From Bifidobacterium breve (lineage in GTDB: Bacteria > Actinomycetota > Actinomycetes > S36-B12), in contig CAMCYV010000025.1 in assembly GCA_945885645.1 (NCBI GenBank), positions 1 through 13,128 on the forward strand: a DNA stretch of 13,128 bases, in the 5' to 3' direction. A program made the translations under genes and the position numbers. Under the pieces are notes generated by a model, which saw nothing but the letters and a program-made list of their open reading frames with translations, was not told the DNA's origin and did not search any database. This document shows, piece after piece, positions 1-7,540 of this stretch (position 1 is its first letter; the number at the start of each line of letters is the position of its first letter).

Positions 1-765
1 AACCTTACGACCGAACAGATCACCACAATCGCTTCGTCACTCGCCGGTGGGATCTTCGGGGTCGTGTTTAGTGTTCTTGGTGTTGTATTCAGCCTGCTGA
101 CCGTGCTGGTGTTTAGTTTTTACTTCGCAGCAGATAGCCCAAGAATCAAGCGCTTCATTGCCGGTTGGCTGCCCCACAGTCGACAATTAGTTTTTATCAA
201 TGTGTGGGATATATCAGTTCAAAAAGCCGGTGGATTCCTGATCTCCAAGCTGGCCCTCGCTTCACTTTCAGCAGCGGCTCATATCGCATTTTTCTATTTG
301 ATCGACATCCCGTATTGGCTACCCATGGGAATTTTTGCGGGATTAGTAAGCCAATTCATTCCCACAATCGGAACATACATCGGCGTTGCACTCCCTGCAC
401 TGTTTGCGGCGTTTGAGCAACCGATAGATATCTTATGGATCGCCATTTTTGCCACGGTTTACCAACAAATTGAGAACTATGTTTTTACCCCGAGAATCTC
501 TACCGCGACAATGGATATCAATTCCGGTGTTGCCCTTGCATCAGTCTTCGTGGGCGCTGCACTCTTTGGCCCCATCGGAGCGATAATCGGAATCCCATTG
601 GTGGCGATCGTGACCGCCGTCGTTGAGGCTTATGGCCAACGATATGAACTGCACCCCGAGGTTCAAAGACGAACGCTCACACGGCGGATGAGAACACCCG
701 TTGAAATTATTCTTGATCGCAATGATTCAGAGCTAGAACCAGAATCAAAATCCGAGGCGACGTAA
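1..765 (+). CDS. AI-2E family transporter, 3' part (5' end outside window)
   Basis: The reading frame is open from base 1, so the gene starts upstream of the window; about 254 C-terminal residues are present and end at TAA 763-765. The fragment is strongly hydrophobic with several membrane segments. It carries the family-type signatures QFIPTIGTYIG and QQIENYVFTPRI, followed by a glycine-rich segment (FGPIGAIIGIPLVAIV) and a charged, probably cytoplasmic tail of about 55 residues. The family (formerly UPF0118; PerM/TqsA type) contains exporters linked to autoinducer-2 and some members acting as Na+/H+ antiporters, so the substrate cannot be named. The GTG at 64 is an internal valine, not a start. 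The last 21 bp overlap the end of era on the other strand. Family assignment is firm; function is open. Confidence 0.85.
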   Translation, partial: NLTTEQITTIASSLAGGIFGVVFSVLGVVFSLLTVLVFSFYFAADSPRIKRFIAGWLPHSRQLVFINVWDISVQKAGGFLISKLALASLSAAAHIAFFYLIDIPYWLPMGIFAGLVSQFIPTIGTYIGVALPALFAAFEQPIDILWIAIFATVYQQIENYVFTPRISTATMDINSGVALASVFVGAALFGPIGAIIGIPLVAIVTAVVEAYGQRYELHPEVQRRTLTRRMRTPVEIILDRNDSELEPESKSEAT

Positions 766-1668
766 CTGCTTTGGATCTCGCTGCCAGTCTTTGGCGACTT
801 TCACTCGCAGATCCAAGAATACGGCGGTGCCCAGAAATTTCTCAATTTCAATCCGGGACTCAGTTCCCACTCGCTTGAGCCTTGATCCGCCTTTACCAAT
901 CACAATCGCTTTTTGGCTATCGCGCTCGACGAAAAGGTTTGCGTAGATATCTGTCAGTGGGAAATTCTCCGGACGGTCTTCACGCAATGACATATCCTCG
1001 ATAGTCACGGCTATGGAATGTGGTAACTCATCTTGGACACCTTTGAGTGCTGCTTCACGGATGAGCTCGGCAATGAAAATTTCTTCGGGCTCGTCGGTCA
1101 CGGTGTCTTCTGGAAAGAACTGTGGACCTGGTGGCATCGCATTCATTAATTCATCAACCACTACATCGACCTGATCATTTGATTTTGCGGACACCGGAAT
1201 AATCGAGTTCCAATTCAGCCCAACTTCCTCACCCAACTTGGCAACTGCAAGCAACTGCTTCATCAGTTGTTCGGGGTTCACGAGATCTGTTTTAGTGACG
1301 AGTGCAAAGTTGATGCTTTTTGATAATTCCGCAATGGATGTAGCAATGAATCGATCACCTGGTCCAATCGTTTCATTCGCTGGAATGCACAATGCCACTG
1401 CGTCAACCGTTGAATAGGTGTCTTTGACTTCGTCATTGAGCCTTTGCCCCAGCAGGGTTCGTGGACGGTGAATTCCAGGAGTGTCAACCAGAATCAATTG
1501 GCCATCGGGTCTAGTGATGATTGCCCTGATCACCCGGCGGGTCGTTTGTGGACGATCTGAAGTGATAGCGACCTTGCTGCCCATCGCGGCATTGAGGAAA
1601 GTGGATTTTCCAGCATTTGGGCGCCCGACTATTGCCGCGAAACCACTCTTGAAATCTGCACTCGTCAT
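745..1668 (-). CDS. era: GTPase Era, 30S ribosomal subunit assembly factor
   Basis: Predicted 307-residue Ras-like GTPase with a C-terminal KH domain that binds the 3' end of 16S rRNA during 30S maturation at the inner membrane/cytosol. Visible motifs are G1 GRPNAGKS (15-22), the QTTRR switch region (41-45), G3 DTPG (62-65), G4 as TKTD (125-128) rather than canonical NKxD, G5 SAK (160-162), and the KH loop IGKGGS (257-262). Length matches the family (about 300). The frame stays open to 1758, but the ATG at 1668 is chosen because it overlaps the upstream permease stop as ATGA and places G1 at the usual distance from the N-terminus. No clear Shine-Dalgarno sequence is visible, so translational coupling is likely. 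It is the last gene of the minus-strand train, and I see no terminator after it. Confidence 0.95.
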   Translation of the reverse strand: MTSADFKSGFAAIVGRPNAGKSTFLNAAMGSKVAITSDRPQTTRRVIRAIITRPDGQLILVDTPGIHRPRTLLGQRLNDEVKDTYSTVDAVALCIPANETIGPGDRFIATSIAELSKSINFALVTKTDLVNPEQLMKQLLAVAKLGEEVGLNWNSIIPVSAKSNDQVDVVVDELMNAMPPGPQFFPEDTVTDEPEEIFIAELIREAALKGVQDELPHSIAVTIEDMSLREDRPENFPLTDIYANLFVERDSQKAIVIGKGGSRLKRVGTESRIEIEKFLGTAVFLDLRVKVAKDWQRDPKQLRRLGF

Positions 1669-2567
1669 CCGGTGACTACATCCGATCTCTGCGTATGTGG
1701 TGCCTGTGTTGTGACTGATCGCGAAAGGAGAAGAAGTGCTAGGAGTATCAAGACACATCCCACAACACCAATAACTGATATTGCCTCGCCCAAAATCGTT
1801 ACTGCCAAGATAGTGGCAACGAGTGGCTCAGCCAAATTCAACGTTCCTATTGTTCCCGCCTGGAGTACGCGCATTCCCCTGCCGAACAACCAATAGGCCG
1901 CGGTAGTTCCGATCAACCCCAGCCAAAGGGCCGCGGCAATACCCTCACCGCTCAGAATCCATGAGCCCGTTGTGAGTGCAAATGGCAGCAGAATCAGCGC
2001 GCTCAAGGCAAATGAAGCAGCTAATACTGACGTTGAAGGAGCCCCCTCTACTGTGAGCCGCGTACCGATGTTGGTGAAAACCGCATAACTGGCAGCGGCA
2101 GTTAGGCCAGCCGCAATTCCACCTATTTCAATATCGCCTTCAGGTGGTCTGCCCACAAGCAAAGTAAGACCAATCACTCCAATGGCAGTTGCGGCCCACC
2201 ACGCTCGACTGGGTCGGACGCGATTCCACACCCAGCCAAGCAGCCCCGTGCACCAGGGAGCCGCCGAAACGGTGATCAGCGTTCCTACCGCCACCCCTGC
2301 GAGTGAGACGCTGAGAAAAAAGAAGAATTGAAACGCGGCAACTCCTAGTCCCATGAGCCAGATGAGTGGCAGCCGGTAAAGGTGGAAAAAAGAAAACCCA
2401 CGGGTTAACACCACTAGCCCAATAGCACCAAGAATGAGCCGCCAAGCGGCGATAGAGGCTGAACTTGCCTCAGGGATTAATAGTTGACTTGCCGTACCCG
2501 AGGTGCCGAAGAGAACAGCGGCTCCCAAGACGGAGAGAACTCCGGTTCGCGAACTAGTCGGAGTCAC
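1665..2567 (-). CDS. EamA/DMT-superfamily permease (RhaT-like), substrate unknown
   Basis: Predicted 300-residue integral membrane protein of the drug/metabolite transporter type, with two tandem EamA repeats (roughly 8-140 and 148-282) and about ten hydrophobic segments. Family-like features are AxxWR early in repeat 1 (SIAAWRLILG, about 38-47) and the EP...GE pattern near the end of repeat 2 (EP 247-248, GE 260-261). Members export or import small metabolites such as amino acids or nucleotide precursors; nothing here specifies the substrate. The start is a GTG overlapping the CBS-protein stop by 14 bp, and the stop overlaps the era start as ATGA, so it is embedded in the operon and probably translated by coupling. 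No Shine-Dalgarno sequence is visible. A permease between the CBS protein and era is not something I expect at this conserved junction. Confidence 0.85.
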   Translation of the reverse strand: MTPTSSRTGVLSVLGAAVLFGTSGTASQLLIPEASSASIAAWRLILGAIGLVVLTRGFSFFHLYRLPLIWLMGLGVAAFQFFFFLSVSLAGVAVGTLITVSAAPWCTGLLGWVWNRVRPSRAWWAATAIGVIGLTLLVGRPPEGDIEIGGIAAGLTAAASYAVFTNIGTRLTVEGAPSTSVLAASFALSALILLPFALTTGSWILSGEGIAAALWLGLIGTTAAYWLFGRGMRVLQAGTIGTLNLAEPLVATILAVTILGEAISVIGVVGCVLILLALLLLSRSVTTQAPHTQRSDVVTG

Positions 2568-3873
2568 GAACCAAGTCTGTCTCGTTTATGCCCATATCTT
2601 CCAGTGGTTCACTAGGGATTACCCGCACAAAACCAATGCGGTTTCTGCGGTTAGTCCCTATCTCGGCGACTAAATCCCAACCTTGAACAGCAATATGTGA
2701 CTCTGCGATCGGGACCCGGCCGAGCCTTTTAGCCATGAGGCCCAAAACCGAGTCGACCCCCTCTTCCTCAGAGTCAATATCAATGTCAATCAGGTCTGCG
2801 AAGTCATCAATGTTCATCCGTGCCATCACCCGGAATCCGCCATCTTCCAAGACTTCGACTTCCGGCGCTGCCGTATCGTATTCATCAGCGATCTCGCCCA
2901 CGATCTCTTCAAGTATGTCTTCAATCGTGACAATACCCGCAGTACCACCGTACTCATCAACAACAATTGCCATGTGAACACGAGCCGCTTGCATGTCGCG
3001 CAATAAATCGTCAGCTTGCTTACTGTCCGGCACAAAATAGGGAGGTCGCATGAGGTCTTCAACTTTTTCCGTGTGCTCTGCATCACGGTATTCAAAAACT
3101 CTTTTAACGATGTCCTTCAGATAGATCACTCCGACAATGTCGTCAGCATTCTCACCAATGACAGGAATTCTTGAGAACCAAGAGCGTAGTCCGAGCGAGA
3201 GGGCCGAGCGGAGTGACTTACTGCGTTCGATAAATACCATTTCGGTTCGAGGAACCATAACTTCACGTGCAAATGTGTCACTGAGTTCAAAGACCGAGTG
3301 AATCATCGCGCGTTCGTCGTCTTCGATTAACGAGTCGCTTGACGCCATGTCAACCAGATCACGCAAATCCGCTTGGGAGTCGAAGGGGCCCTGACGAAAT
3401 CCCTTACCTGGTGTGAGCGCATTTCCCAGGTGGATCAGAAGCGTTGCGATCGGGCCAAGAACAGCAGCGAGGAATCGTGCTGATCCTGCACTCGCTAGCG
3501 CGATCTTTTCTGAATGAATTCGGCCAAGAGTTCGAGGCGCCACCCCCAGCCCAATGTAAGAAATCAAAATCAAAATTGCTGCAGTGATTGCGAAAGCCCC
3601 GAGTAATGGTAGTTGGCCTTGGTCGGTCAACCAGTTCACACCGTGATAACTCACCAGAACAAAGGCCGTGATACTGGCGATTGTTGACACAAACAAAAGC
3701 ACGTTGACATAGCGCGGACGGTCTTCAATGACGCTGAGAAGTCGAACAGATGCCTTACTCTGATCTAAATCCTCAACTCGCGAACGTGAAATGCGACTGA
3801 TCGCGGTCTCTGAACTAATCAAAAGCCCGGCTATCACGAGTAAAACGATTGACACTGAAACAATTACGATCAT
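2554..3873 (-). CDS. Hemolysin-C/CorC-type membrane protein (DUF21/CNNM, CBS pair, CorC_HlyC domain)
   Basis: Predicted 439-residue protein. An N-terminal DUF21/CNNM membrane domain (about 1-165, roughly four hydrophobic segments) is followed by a cytoplasmic CBS pair (about 205-325, with REVMVPRT at 203-210 and VDEYGGTAGIVTIEDILEEI at 305-324) and a CorC_HlyC domain (about 335-420, GFRVMARMNIDDF). CNNM/CorC proteins are implicated in Mg2+ efflux; the older name haemolysin is misleading. The frame could begin at a TTG at 3885, but the ATG at 3873 is chosen because it overlaps the ybeY stop as ATGA. Neither start has a clear Shine-Dalgarno sequence. The C-terminal end overlaps the permease start by 14 bp. 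Position between ybeY and era matches the usual actinobacterial neighbourhood. Family is certain; transport role is inferred. Confidence 0.92.
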   Translation of the reverse strand: MIVIVSVSIVLLVIAGLLISSETAISRISRSRVEDLDQSKASVRLLSVIEDRPRYVNVLLFVSTIASITAFVLVSYHGVNWLTDQGQLPLLGAFAITAAILILISYIGLGVAPRTLGRIHSEKIALASAGSARFLAAVLGPIATLLIHLGNALTPGKGFRQGPFDSQADLRDLVDMASSDSLIEDDERAMIHSVFELSDTFAREVMVPRTEMVFIERSKSLRSALSLGLRSWFSRIPVIGENADDIVGVIYLKDIVKRVFEYRDAEHTEKVEDLMRPPYFVPDSKQADDLLRDMQAARVHMAIVVDEYGGTAGIVTIEDILEEIVGEIADEYDTAAPEVEVLEDGGFRVMARMNIDDFADLIDIDIDSEEEGVDSVLGLMAKRLGRVPIAESHIAVQGWDLVAEIGTNRRNRIGFVRVIPSEPLEDMGINETDLVRDSD

Positions 3874-4328
3874 TGATTGTGCCAATCATTGAGCAACGTG
3901 TCGGTCAACGTAAACATAAACCTATGTTCCTCTTCTTCTTGGTGATCTAGACCAAGTAAATGTAAAATACCGTGAGTAACTAAGTATTCACACTCCTGTT
4001 GCAAGGTTCGACCAGATTCAATCATTTGAGGTGGCAAATATTCGGGGCAAATAACTATGTCCCCAAGGAAACCACTCTCGCTGACAAGTCCCTCGGCCGG
4101 TAACGTGATTTCGTCGATAGGAAATGACAACACGTCGGTCGGACCGGGCTCCTGCATCCAGTCTTCATGCAAAGTGGTCATTCGTTCAACGTCAATAAAG
4201 GTAATGCTCATGCGGGTATCCGGGTGAATCCGCATGTATGTCAAATGATGTGCCGCAAGGTGACCGATAACTGCGAGGTCGATCGCAGCTCCGGTTTCAT
4301 TATCAATTTCAATGCATGTGCTGGTCAA
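3870..4328 (-). CDS. ybeY: YbeY, rRNA maturation factor / single-strand endoribonuclease
   Basis: Predicted 152-residue metal-dependent endoribonuclease of the UPF0054 family, needed for 16S rRNA 3'-end maturation and 70S quality control. The signature HGILHLLGLDH (119-129) supplies the three zinc-binding histidines H119, H123 and H129. The PGPTDVLSFP segment (61-70) and the GDIVIC strand (89-94) are also typical. Length matches the family. The start is a TTG at 4328, 10 nt after the phoH stop. No other start codon lies near the N-terminus in this frame, and the residues IEIDNETG align in sense with the usual beginning of YbeY. Only a weak GAG lies upstream, so initiation may depend on coupling to phoH. 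The stop overlaps the next gene's ATG. Confidence 0.93.
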   Translation of the reverse strand: MTSTCIEIDNETGAAIDLAVIGHLAAHHLTYMRIHPDTRMSITFIDVERMTTLHEDWMQEPGPTDVLSFPIDEITLPAEGLVSESGFLGDIVICPEYLPPQMIESGRTLQQECEYLVTHGILHLLGLDHQEEEEHRFMFTLTDTLLNDWHNQ

Positions 4329-4338
4329 GAATCGGCGC

Positions 4339-5322
4339 TCACGGGTTTGATCGATCTCCTGAAGTCTTGCTCAGCTGTACCTCGTCATAGCGCTCGTAAG
4401 CAGCCACGATCTCCCCTACTAGGCGGTGGCGAACAACGTCACTCGTAGTGAGCCGACAAAATGCAACATCCTCGACGTTTTCCAAAATTTCGGAGACAAC
4501 CCTCAACCCGCTGATAGTTCCCGAAGGCAGGTCCACCTGAGTAACGTCACCGGTCACCACCATGGTCGAACCGAAACCTAACCGGGTCAGGAACATTTTC
4601 ATTTGTGCAGCCGAAGTGTTTTGTGCTTCGTCGAGAATAATGAAAGCATCATTGAGCGTTCTTCCCCGCATGTAGGCCAGCGGTGCGACTTCAATTGTTC
4701 CACTTGTGATCAGTCGAGGAATTGAATCCGGGTCAATCATGTCGTGCAAAGCATCATAGAGAGGCCGCAAGTAGGGATCAATTTTCTCCGACAAAGTTCC
4801 CGGAAGGAACCCAAGTTTTTCGCCAGCTTCAACGGCAGGTCGGGTTAGTACAATTCTGGTGACCTGCTTCGCCTGTAGAGCCTGCACTGCTTTTGCTACA
4901 GCCAGGTAGGTCTTTCCGGTCCCTGCAGGTCCAATTCCAAAAACGACCGTGTTGTTATCAATCGCCTCTACATAGTTTTTTTGATTCAGAGTCTTAGGTC
5001 TAATTGTTTTGCCACGACTGCTCAGAATATTGGCGGTCATTAGCTCACTCGGCCGAGTTCCCGACTTCATGAGTGAGATCGATCGATGAACCGAATCCGC
5101 GTTCAGGCTTTGGCCGGTGCGGATCATGGCGAGCATTTCACCCACCAGCGTGTCAATAGTGTCAACTGACTTGTCTTCGCCCTCGAGCGTGATTTGGTTA
5201 CCGCGCACCAAAATATCGACGTCAGGGAAGGCTCCTTCAATTAATCGAAGGTATTCATCGGATGCACCTAATAGAGCCACCATTGGTTGTGAAGCGGGTA
5301 CTTCAACTACTGTTCGGCTCAT
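4339..5322 (-). CDS. phoH: PhoH-like family ATPase
   Basis: Predicted 327-residue cytoplasmic P-loop ATPase. Walker A GPAGTGKT is at 131-138 and Walker B IILDEAQN at 228-235, with VLTRPAVEAGEKLGFLPG (158-175) and GDVTQVDLP (258-266) typical of the PhoH core. The N-terminal ~100 residues form the KH-like extension seen in the long PhoH/YbeZ type. The family is commonly encoded next to ybeY, as here, and is thought to act with it in RNA metabolism; the ATPase/helicase role is inferred from relatives. A GTG at 5334 is in frame, but the ATG at 5322 is chosen because it forms an ATGA overlap with the HIT stop. The purine-rich stretch upstream is a poor ribosome site, which suggests coupling. Confidence 0.94.
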   Translation of the reverse strand: MSRTVVEVPASQPMVALLGASDEYLRLIEGAFPDVDILVRGNQITLEGEDKSVDTIDTLVGEMLAMIRTGQSLNADSVHRSISLMKSGTRPSELMTANILSSRGKTIRPKTLNQKNYVEAIDNNTVVFGIGPAGTGKTYLAVAKAVQALQAKQVTRIVLTRPAVEAGEKLGFLPGTLSEKIDPYLRPLYDALHDMIDPDSIPRLITSGTIEVAPLAYMRGRTLNDAFIILDEAQNTSAAQMKMFLTRLGFGSTMVVTGDVTQVDLPSGTISGLRVVSEILENVEDVAFCRLTTSDVVRHRLVGEIVAAYERYDEVQLSKTSGDRSNP

Positions 5323-5657
5323 CCGGGTGGCCACCCCAGATTGCGTCCACCAATGACATGCGCGTGTGCGTGAAAAACACTTTGGCCAGCTTCCGGCCCA
5401 GTATTAAACACGGTTCGGTAATCGGTTAAGCCCGCTTCCGCGGCCACCTTTTGGGTTGCAGCCAAGACAGCGGCTGCCTGTGCGGGATTGTCTTGGGCCA
5501 AGGCTGCAGCATTTTCATGGTGCTCCGTAGGGATCACCAAAATGTGGGTGGGTGCCTGTGGATTGAGGTCCGTGAAAGCGACCACTTCAGGGGTGCGCAG
5601 CACAATATTGGCGGGGATATCCCCGGAAACTATCGAACAAAAGATGCAGTCAGGCAT
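5319..5657 (-). CDS. HIT-family nucleotide hydrolase (HinT-like)
   Basis: Predicted 112-residue histidine-triad protein. It shows the CIFC pair near the N-terminus (4-7), the core strand THILVIPTEHH (37-47), and the catalytic triad HAHAH (96-100, H96/H98/H100) followed by the GGRNLGWPPG tail typical of HinT purine-nucleoside phosphoramidases. It probably hydrolyses AMP-lysine or other nucleoside phosphoramidates in the cytosol. Length is complete. The ATG at 5657 lies 8 bp inside the rsmE 3' end and is preceded at good spacing by AAGGA, one of the few clear Shine-Dalgarno sequences in this train. Its TGA overlaps the phoH ATG. HIT between rsmE and phoH is a common actinobacterial arrangement. 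Confidence 0.93.
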   Translation of the reverse strand: MPDCIFCSIVSGDIPANIVLRTPEVVAFTDLNPQAPTHILVIPTEHHENAAALAQDNPAQAAAVLAATQKVAAEAGLTDYRTVFNTGPEAGQSVFHAHAHVIGGRNLGWPPG

Positions 5658-6405
5658 TGGTTAATCCTTGCACGCTGCCTCCGCTTTCGCTATCCCACTC
5701 CCCAGACGTGGAAAAAAGGTATGCCGCACCAACGACTCCGGCAGTTTCTGAGCGAAAAACACTGGTACCCAGTCGCAGAGAAACTGCGTTGGCGAAGAGC
5801 TTATGCTCGTGAGGGCTCACTCCACCTTCAGGCCCAACGATGAGTAACACAGCACCTGAATAAATCTTTGGTGAATAAGGAGTTCCTGATTCACTCAACA
5901 CAACCACATGGTCGTAGTCGGAGAATCTTTGAGCCAGCGCCTGGGATGTCATTGGTGCGTGGATCACGGGCATCCATGATCTGCGGGATTGCTCGGTCGC
6001 AGCACGGGTCACGTTTCCCCATTTCACCAACTGCTTTTCCGACTTTTCTTTATTCCACTTGACCACACTGTGATCGGCTATCCATGGAATAAGCCCGGTG
6101 ACACCAACTTGGGTCAACATGTCCAACGAGTTTTCAAGGCGGTCACCCTTGATAAGTGCCTGAGCTACATCTATGCGAAGCGCTGGTAACGGATCCAGCA
6201 TCACACTCCCAACCTCGAAGAGCCCCTCAAGGTTGACCGTCCCACTCATTCTTTTCCCGCAGCCATCAACGAGTTCAATCAATTCACTGGATTCAATTCG
6301 CATCACCCGAATGTGATGATCAACCGATTTAGGCAGGGTCAATAGTGACCCAACGCCCGAGTCACTCAAGAGTTCGGGTTCAACGAGGAAAACGGATGCG
6401 CTCAC
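5650..6405 (-). CDS. rsmE: 16S rRNA (uracil-1498-N3)-methyltransferase RsmE
   Basis: Predicted 251-residue SPOUT-class methyltransferase that modifies U1498 in the 30S decoding region using S-adenosylmethionine. An N-terminal PUA-like domain with HHIRVMR (30-36) precedes the catalytic domain. Motifs are EQSRR (138-142), LLIVGPEGGVS (187-197, the knotted SAM-binding loop) and FRSETA (217-222) near the C-terminal knot helix. Length is in the family range. The start is a GTG at 6405 that overlaps the dnaJ stop as GTGA, and no strong Shine-Dalgarno sequence is present. The gene lies downstream of the hrcA-dnaJ pair and is probably co-transcribed with it, which could put this rRNA modification enzyme under partial heat-shock control. 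Confidence 0.94.
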   Translation of the reverse strand: MSASVFLVEPELLSDSGVGSLLTLPKSVDHHIRVMRIESSELIELVDGCGKRMSGTVNLEGLFEVGSVMLDPLPALRIDVAQALIKGDRLENSLDMLTQVGVTGLIPWIADHSVVKWNKEKSEKQLVKWGNVTRAATEQSRRSWMPVIHAPMTSQALAQRFSDYDHVVVLSESGTPYSPKIYSGAVLLIVGPEGGVSPHEHKLFANAVSLRLGTSVFRSETAGVVGAAYLFSTSGEWDSESGGSVQGLTNA

Positions 6406-7535
6406 TTGTTGGTGAACGCCTCTTTGAGTCGCGAGAATACGCCCGTTCCGTCAGCGCGGGTCACAACTTCATTCGGTTTCTCATCGCGCATTTGTGCGAG
6501 TTGTTTGAGGAGGTCCTGCTGTTCGGACGTGAGCTTGCGTGGAGTTTCAACGTTGACGTGCACAAATAGATCTCCACGCGTATTGCTTCGAAGCCGCGAT
6601 GCTCCTCTGTTCTTAACGGTGACGATCGCGCCGGACTGTGTACCGGCTGGGACTGTTATATCTTCCGGTCCATCGAGGGTTTCAATGTTTATTGAGGTAC
6701 CTAAGGCAGCCGCTGTCATCGCAATAGTGATCACGCAGTGGAGCTGATCACCCTGCCGCTCAAAAAGCTCATGCCCGCGAACAACGATTTCAATGTAGAG
6801 ATCACCCGCTGGTCCCCCGTTAGGACCCGCCTCACCCTGGCTCTGCAGTTGAATCCTCGTTCCCGTATCAACACCTGCCGGTATCGCAATTGTGAGATTC
6901 CGACGATGACGAACCCGTCCTTGTCCAGAGCATTCGATACAGGGGTGTGGGATGGTCGTTCCATGTCCCTGACAGGCAGAGCATGGGCGCGATGTCATGA
7001 CCTGTCCCAAGAAGCTTTGCTGCACAGATTGAATTTCCCCGTGACCTTTACATATGATGCAGGTAACGGCTGCTGTCCCAGCGGATAAGCCCGACCCAGT
7101 GCATTTTTCGCAGGCAATAGCGGTGTCAACCGCAATTTCTTTTTCCTGCCCAAAAACGGCTGCGGGCAAATCAATCGTGATGCTGATCAGTGCATCTTGA
7201 CCACGGCGAGCACGCCCACGTGGTCCACGGCTTTGGCCACGACCGCCGAAAAATGCGCCCATAACGTCGCTGAAATCGAAGCCTCCCGAGAAACCTCCGC
7301 CACCGCGGTTACTCAAGGGATCTCCACCCAAGTCATACATTTGACGCTTTTCGGGATCGCTCAAAACTTCGTAGGCCGCTGTGACCATCTTGAATCTCTC
7401 TTGATGCTCCAGATCAGGGTTAACATCAGGATGAAGCTCGCGCGCCAGTCGACGATAGGCCTTCTTAATCTCCTCGGGGGTGGCCGTTCGGCTCACTTCG
7501 AGGAGTTCGTAGTAATCAGTTGCAGCGGTACTCAT
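6402..7535 (-). CDS. dnaJ: Chaperone DnaJ (HrcA-linked copy, DnaJ2 type)
   Basis: Predicted 377-residue type I Hsp40 co-chaperone that stimulates the DnaK ATPase. The J domain (about 7-70) carries HPD at 35-37. It is followed by a Gly/Phe region (about 71-112) and a cysteine-rich zinc domain with four CxxCxGxG repeats: CEKCTGSG (142-149), CIICKGHG (159-166), CSACQGHG (185-192) and CIECSGQG (199-206). The C-terminal substrate-binding domains complete the protein. The ATG at 7535 lies 5 nt after the hrcA stop. Actinobacteria often carry one dnaJ with dnaK-grpE and a second beside hrcA; with no dnaK here, this is probably the second type, although the other copy lies outside the window. Expression should follow the CIRCE-controlled hrcA promoter. 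Confidence 0.96.
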   Translation of the reverse strand: MSTAATDYYELLEVSRTATPEEIKKAYRRLARELHPDVNPDLEHQERFKMVTAAYEVLSDPEKRQMYDLGGDPLSNRGGGGFSGGFDFSDVMGAFFGGRGQSRGPRGRARRGQDALISITIDLPAAVFGQEKEIAVDTAIACEKCTGSGLSAGTAAVTCIICKGHGEIQSVQQSFLGQVMTSRPCSACQGHGTTIPHPCIECSGQGRVRHRRNLTIAIPAGVDTGTRIQLQSQGEAGPNGGPAGDLYIEIVVRGHELFERQGDQLHCVITIAMTAAALGTSINIETLDGPEDITVPAGTQSGAIVTVKNRGASRLRSNTRGDLFVHVNVETPRKLTSEQQDLLKQLAQMRDEKPNEVVTRADGTGVFSRLKEAFTNK

Positions 7536-7540
7536 TTAGC

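Noticed and set aside
724..746. Possible hairpin GATTC...GAATC near the end of era as an era-operon terminator.
   Set aside because: Arms are only five bases, the interior does not pair well, and no T-run follows on the minus strand.
1669..1758. A 30-residue N-terminal extension of Era from a start at 1758.
   Set aside because: It lies wholly within the permease gene, resembles no Era N-terminus, and the ATG at 1668 has an ATGA overlap.
3874..3885. TTG at 3885 as the start of the CBS protein.
   Set aside because: The ATG at 3873 gives a four-base overlap like other junctions of the train, and no ribosome site favours the TTG.
5325..5336. Perfect 12-bp palindrome GGGTGGCCACCC at the HIT-phoH junction.
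   Set aside because: It is fully explained by the codons for the conserved GWPPG tail of the HIT protein, so it need not be a regulatory site.
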